This document shows positions 59,235 through 64,000 of a DNA stretch of 64,000 bases, in pieces (the stretch's first letter is position 1; every line of letters starts with the position of its first letter). The DNA is from Pachypanchax playfairii (taxonomy: Eukaryota > Chordata > Actinopteri > Cyprinodontiformes > Aplocheilidae): contig SSNP01000041.1 in NCBI GenBank assembly GCA_006937955.1, positions 1,558,365 to 1,622,364 of the forward strand, given 5' to 3'. The translations under genes were made by a program, and so were the position numbers. A model generated the notes under the pieces. That model was given only the letters and a program-made list of their open reading frames with translations. It did not search any database and was not told the origin of the DNA.

Positions 59235-59254
59235 CCCCCCCCCCCCCCCCCCCC
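59235..59254. repeat. poly-C run at gap edge
   Basis: A C20 homopolymer, probably the cause of the assembly break. Confidence 0.95.
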
Positions 59255-59486
59255 GTTTTTACCGTTACTGTCACACTCAGTCTCACCATCACGCCCCCCC
59301 CCTCAGCGAAGACACAAACTAAAAAGCATCCTTGCATGAAAACTGTGAGACATGTTTGGGGAGATGGCTCGGGGAAGTTATGAATAGTTGATGTTAGACG
59401 TTTACTGTACCTTTAACTGAGGTAAAAATACTCTTATTGAGCGACTTGTGACAGCAGGTTTTGAGCTCTTCTGTGGCAGCTAGGTG
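59255..59486. other. unannotated sequence
   Basis: CTGTACCTTTAA at 59405-59416 resembles the end of a TTAA-type family alpha element, but no partner end was found. Confidence 0.3.
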
Positions 59487-59490
59487 TTAA

Positions 59491-60143
59491 AGGAGAACGA
59501 CCGTTTTTTGCAATTGGGGCCTTATTTATTCTGTGAGATGTGTTTTACTCGTCATCAGTGGTACTTTTTTGCGATTCGGATTCGTCTCGGAGATTTTTGA
59601 TTCACACGGCAAACACCTAAACGCCAATAAACGAGAGTCGGTTGGGTCTGCGTTCGCCGACCCTAAATCGGTTTAAAATCAGTTCAAATCCGTTATTTTT
59701 TTAATCTGGCCATTTAGATACTCTATTGTTTATTCCGTTCCAGTGCCATCTTGAATCCTGCTGCTCATAGAAATGATAAACAAAGGAAGCTAAGACACTG
59801 CATCAATAGAATGGGCGCGCGGAGAGATGACGTCACTCTCCCGTCACTGTAAAAAATATCATTTCTATGAGCGCAGGATTCAAAATGGCACTGGAACGGA
59901 AAAAACAATAGAGTATCCTAATGGCCAGATTAAAAAAATAACGGATTTGAACTGATTTTAAACCGATTTAGGGTCGGCGAACGCAGGCCCAACCGACTCT
60001 CGTTTATTGGCGTTTAGGTGTTTGCCGTGTGAATCAAAAATCTCCGAGACGAATCCGAATCGCAAAAAAGTACCACTGATGACGAGTAAAACACATCTCA
60101 CAGAATAAATAAGGCCCCAATTGCAAAAAACGGGCGTTCTCCT
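59491..60143. mobile_element. palindromic TTAA-flanked MITE (T2/Kolobok-like foldback)
   Basis: TTAA at 59487-59490 and 60144-60147 flanks a 653-bp near-perfect inverted repeat. Arms of about 288 bp (59491-59778 and 59857-60143) surround a 78-bp centre. The ends read AGGAGAACG(A/C)CCGTTTTTTG. Matched segments include TGCAATTGGGGCCTTATTTA, TCGGATTCGTCTCGGAGATT, ACACCTAAACGCCAATAAAC and GTTCCAGTGCCATCTTGAAT (one mismatch in the last). TTAA followed by AGGAG fits the TTAAAGGRR end reported for Xenopus T2-type elements (Kolobok superfamily). It encodes no protein. Few differences between the arms imply a young insertion or gene conversion. Confidence 0.92.
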
Positions 60144-60147
60144 TTAA

Positions 60148-61299
60148 ACATGAAGGACACATGAAGCAAAAGCGATTGTGTTTGAAATTAAAACTGGAAG
60201 TTAATGTGACAATCTGCAACAATTTCAAAGGAATTTCCTTCAAGGTTTCTGTTGTGCATCATGTTTGTGCGTTCAGCAGATCTTGTTTGGATTTGGTGAG
60301 CTCAAAAACCAGGAAACAAGAATCCTGTAAATATTCTATAATCCATTTGTTTTTAAGGAAGAGTGTTTCTATACAAAATGTTTGGAATATTTTTATCTTA
60401 CTCAGTGTACATAGTTTCCAAATCAGCCTATTTACTGTATGTTCTGCACAGGCTGCTGAGAAAACTGGTCCCATGAAGTTTTATTTCTCACAGCTGAGGT
60501 GTTGAAGCTTGATGGCAGGCTGAGGTTCACTCAGTGTCTGCTCAGTCTGCTCTGACTGCGGCCTTTTCCAGTTTTATTAGGTCAGTTTTATACAAACACA
60601 ATAAATAAACAACAAAACTATCCATGTATCTCAGAAAAAAAGAGTTTCAGATCAAATCTACAAAACTTCATTTCAACATTTTATTAAACGTAATAAATCT
60701 AATTTCTAGTAAAAACACTGTCACAAAGATGAGACATTTCCTAAAACATCTACTTTTTCCGAGTCCCCTAATTCTCGACTGTTTCTATTTTCGAAAGCCT
60801 TTTACTTGTGTCCTTCACTGTCATTTGTGTTATTTGCTTTGAAAGCTCCTCTTTGTAACGTGATCACAATGAGTTGGAGGAATATTACCCTGGTACCATG
60901 ACGGCTAATCTCTTTAAAGCTTTATGCTTTAAGAATTTTATGCAATTGTCGGCTTTGCTGCCATTAAAATGCATATAGAGCAAAAAAATGTTTGTTTTTT
61001 CTTTTTTTATAGTGGAATGTGAGTATTTTATGAGCAGTCATGCTCTTCCCTGCAGTAGACAGCAGTTTGAGTAATCTCAGCTTGGAGAATCACTGTGATT
61101 CTTATAGTGGAGTCAAGCTAACAGCTACTCAAAGCAAAGCTGATAAACAGCTCATTGGAATAATGTCTTCTTTCTCCTGAAAAGTAATTCAATTAAAAGT
61201 AGTTGTTCGTTGCTGTTAGTGTGTGATAAACAAACATTAGTATTAGTGTCCATAAAAATAAAAGAATCCAGTATATATATTTTCTAAATGTGTTTAATG
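60148..61299. other. unannotated sequence
   Basis: AT-rich. No recognised exon or repeat. Confidence 0.4.
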
Positions 61300-61830
61300 T
61301 TAATCGCTGCAGGAACCTTCAGTGTTTTTCATCAGTGATTCAGCCCGTTTCAAGGGAACAAACAGGATTACTGTCTGCACCACACTGAACATGGACCAGA
61401 TAAATCAAAGACCAGAGCTGTCTGAGGAGTTCAGAGAGATGTTAGCTGTCCATGTTAAAGGTAAAGAGACAATGTCCAAGCAGCTGTATGTTCCTGTGAT
61501 CACAGCTGGTCAAAATTATTAAACAGTATGATGTTGATGGGACTGCAGCAGGACGATGTCCCAGGACGTGGACACCAGGAAATTCAACCCAGGGTCAGAT
61601 AGACGGAGCAGATGGTTAAAAAAAGAGCCAATAAAAGCTGAACCTTAAGGTCAAGGTGATCTGAGATCTGATCTCAGTCACGTTTTAAACCATAATGGAC
61701 TCGTTGAAAAGATCTAGTGGGGCTCGACTAACAAAAACACACAAAATGGCATGTTAACAGGTTCCTGGGAGAATATCCTTTAGACTGATGAAACAAACTT
61801 GAGTTTTTTATACTGAGTTGTGTTTTAGTG
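61300..61830 (+). mobile_element. Tc1-like transposon relic with N-terminal transposase fragment
   Basis: CACACTGAACATGGACCAGA places the transposase start at 61391. The frame runs through LSEEFREMLAVHVKGKETMS and KQLYVPVITA, a helix-turn-helix region of Tc1 transposases, and stops at about 61519. Degenerate remains continue to GAGAATATCCTTTAGACTGA, where a TDET motif around 61785 marks the start of the catalytic domain. After that the match stops. The copy at 7850-8170 is the same family. Confidence 0.75.
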
Positions 61831-63481
61831 TTTATTGTGGAAGGATACCAACACATTTGTGCATGTCTGGGTGTGTATACATAAATTAAATGAATTCATA
61901 TATCCTGGATCTTTCCTTAAGAAAGCTTCAGCAGACGTGACAGAATATTTGTTGAGGACCCCGGTATTATCCTGTACTCACATATCTAAAGAAATGACAA
62001 GGAAGGACACTTAAAAAAAAAGACTCAAATAACAACATAAGATTTAAAATTGCTTCATCGTACCTCTGCAACCCCCCCCCCCCCCAAAAAAGAAAAGAAA
62101 AACTGATGGAATGTATTTGATGTTAGAACCACTTATTTTTTTTAACCAGACATTATACAGTATAATCCTCTAAACCAACGCTGTTCTAGCTAAGCAGTAA
62201 TGTTTTCTGTGTGTTGAATAAAGTGACTTTGCTTGAAAAGCTTTTATTTGTTGGGCTCTAGAGAATTAGAGTAAACTACAAAAGATGGAGCAGATTTTCT
62301 CTTTTTTTCACCAAGCTGTATGTTGATTGTGTAACACATAGCATTGCTTTATATGCAGCTCTATAAGCAGACTATTAGTTCATTGACTCAAACTTAAAGA
62401 ACGGTGTCGTGTCTGTACTAAACAAGACAAACTTAATGCGCTTAAGAAGGTTGTTGAAATATTCTGATTAACAAGGAGACATGGCTGTATCTCCTTGATA
62501 GTTACTGCTCATCCTGCAAGCAAGTTTTTTTGTTTTTTTTGTCCAGATGCTTCCTTGGCTTCACAATAAGTCATTTTTATTACAAACAGCAGAAAGTGGA
62601 AGGTGCAGAGCAAGCAATAATCCTTGGTGCTCATAACACCAGATACAAGTCAGACATCAAGGTCATACATCATTTCAAGATTAACAACTGCATGTAAAGT
62701 GCCTTAAGAGAAATACTGCCAACTGTGTCTGCACCACCTGGTTCCGCCTGAGAGCTACCAACAGTTTGAAAAGACTTAGTACGAACTGTGAAAAATATTT
62801 AATTTCTCTCGTGTTCAAGGCTCCTCTCCAAAAACTTTCAGCTTTGATTCTTTTTTTTTAAGTAGTTTCCCACCACAGATGCTGAAATCCAAGGCTGTGA
62901 AATGTCTGCAGGGATCATACCAGTTTGTTCTGAAGGTCAGCGTGTTAAAGTTTTATCCCTGTTTGGGTTACCTGATGAACTGTTTGAAGATGCAGCCAGG
63001 TCTCTGATAAAGAGAGATACTGTGAACTGTATATACAGAGAGGAGTTATTGGTGGATGAGAAGCAGGTGACTGACAGATGAAGAACAGGTGTGTGGGGAG
63101 CTGAGAGAAACGATGATGAAATGACACAAGAGTAAACTGCTTCATGTCTGTTCTCATCTTTTAGATAAAGAGGTTTAAAGAAAAAACCTGACAGGAAATG
63201 AGGTTCTGCTGTTGGCTATCAGAGAGAAATTGGGATGCGTGCAAGAGTGTTTGTTTGGATCCACTTTGTTCTGAAACACTGAGCAAACGGAGCAGAAATC
63301 CTTGACTGTCGAAGTTGTGCACATGAAAAAACAAAAGTGTCTCAGTGTAATTCTTTAAAAACAGACATATTTGTGTTTCTGATGCTCATATGTAGACATC
63401 AGCAGAACTGTTTATTCACCACCGGAGGTTGAACAGTGTCAACAGGATGTACAGTGAAGGAAACACAACGATGGTCATCTA
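61831..63481. other. unannotated sequence
   Basis: A C-run plus A-run occurs at 62072-62092. Otherwise nothing was recognised. Confidence 0.4.
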
Positions 63482-63489
63482 CATATAAT

Positions 63490-63795
63490 CAGGGGCGTGT
63501 CTAGAAATTCTTTACTGGGGGGGTCAGGTAGGGACACAGATTTCTAAAAAGAGTGACACATGTAAATGGGACCAAAGCCTTAAAAACATTGTTTTTACAA
63601 AATTATAGACTCTTTATTATAATGGTGTCAATAAACCAAAATAAAATAAAAATCAGTCAAAGCACAATGTGAATGGGACACTTTCATGAATTATTTTCTT
63701 TGAATAATTTAAAAGTATTGATTGAATTTGATTGTCTCAGCTTGTGGGGGGCACCTGGGGTGGCCAGTCTAAATCTCCCCCCGGACACACCCCTG
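63490..63795. mobile_element. hAT-like MITE with 8-bp target duplication
   Basis: The 306-bp unit begins CAGGGGCGTGTCTAG and ends with the inverted CAGGGGTGTGTCCGG (12 of 15 match). It is flanked by CATATAAT (63482-63489) and CACATAAT (63796-63803), 7 of 8 identical. CAG-starting ends and an 8-bp duplication are diagnostic of hAT. No transposase is present. Confidence 0.82.
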
Positions 63796-63840
63796 CACAT
63801 AATATTGCTAAATTGCCATGATCTTTTTGTGTGTACTTAA

Positions 63841-64000
63841 AGTAGGGCTGAATAACTTTTCTAAAGCTGTGTCTCAGACAGCCGTTGCTGGAACCGGTGT
63901 TCTATAGAAATATTCTACCTGTTGAGATGTGCTACACACGTGCCGTTCTACAGTCTTGACTTTAATAAACAGATTTATCATTTATTTTTGTTTCTATATT
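63841..64000 (+). mobile_element. TTAA-type repeat, family gamma, copy 5 (cut by window end)
   Basis: TTAA (63837-63840) precedes AGTAGGGCTGAATAACTTTT, then GTGTCTCAGACAGCCGTTGC, GGAACCGGTGTTCT, CTACCTGTTGAGATGTGCTA, and TCTACAGTCTTGACTTTAAT, aligned with the copy at 57687 up to the last base of the window. Confidence 0.75.

Noticed and set aside
59041..59383. Open frames with long X tracts
   Set aside because: They cross the N gap and a poly-C run.
59400..59417. CTGTACCTTTAA as a further family alpha end
   Set aside because: Only a dozen bases match and there is no second end or interior.

Overview
This is vertebrate nuclear DNA, almost certainly from a teleost fish (a percomorph-type genome is my inference). 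It is AT-rich, with GT/AG introns, CA/TG microsatellites, and many decayed transposons of types common in fish: Tc1/mariner, PIF/Harbinger, hAT, piggyBac, TTAA-target MITEs, L2/RTE-like LINEs, solo LTRs and tRNA-headed SINE-like repeats. No operon, tRNA, rRNA or CRISPR array was seen.

Only one host gene can be supported. Two coding exons of tafa2 (fam19a2), a secreted chemokine-like neuropeptide gene, lie on the minus strand. One exon is at 54655-54807 (six of the ten TAFA cysteines) and the next is at 45692-45816 (the other four). They join in phase across an 8.8-kb intron. The signal-peptide exon should lie above 54.8 kb and the tiny terminal exon below 45.7 kb. I could not find either, so much of the window is probably intron, UTR or flank of this gene.

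Layout: 0-10 kb holds RTE-like, SINE-like and Tc1 fragments and a GATG satellite. 10-17 kb holds a solo LTR with a perfect 5-bp duplication (11472-12066), an L2 3' end, and a second LTR interrupted by another repeat. 18-28 kb holds a piggyBac-like 5' remnant with a spliced first exon, a LINE reverse-transcriptase relic and two more copies of a CTTACCC-ended repeat. 28-41 kb holds a Harbinger-like MITE, a T-poor GC-rich island and several TTAA-flanked MITEs. 41-45.7 kb is mostly unique sequence. 45.7-54.8 kb is the tafa2 intron, carrying a MITE with a Harbinger MITE nested in it and a 1.26-kb Harbinger derivative that keeps only a Myb/SANT-like gene. 54.8-64 kb holds an LTR with a nested LINE, a near-perfect 653-bp palindromic TTAA element, a Tc1 relic and a hAT MITE.

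The strongest non-gene theme is the number of elements flanked by TTAA (at least four terminal-sequence groups, about ten insertions). Several layered insertions can be dated relative to each other from the sequence alone, and one has an empty-site control elsewhere in the window. Family names given from terminal sequence and target duplication are inference; copy boundaries and duplications are read directly.
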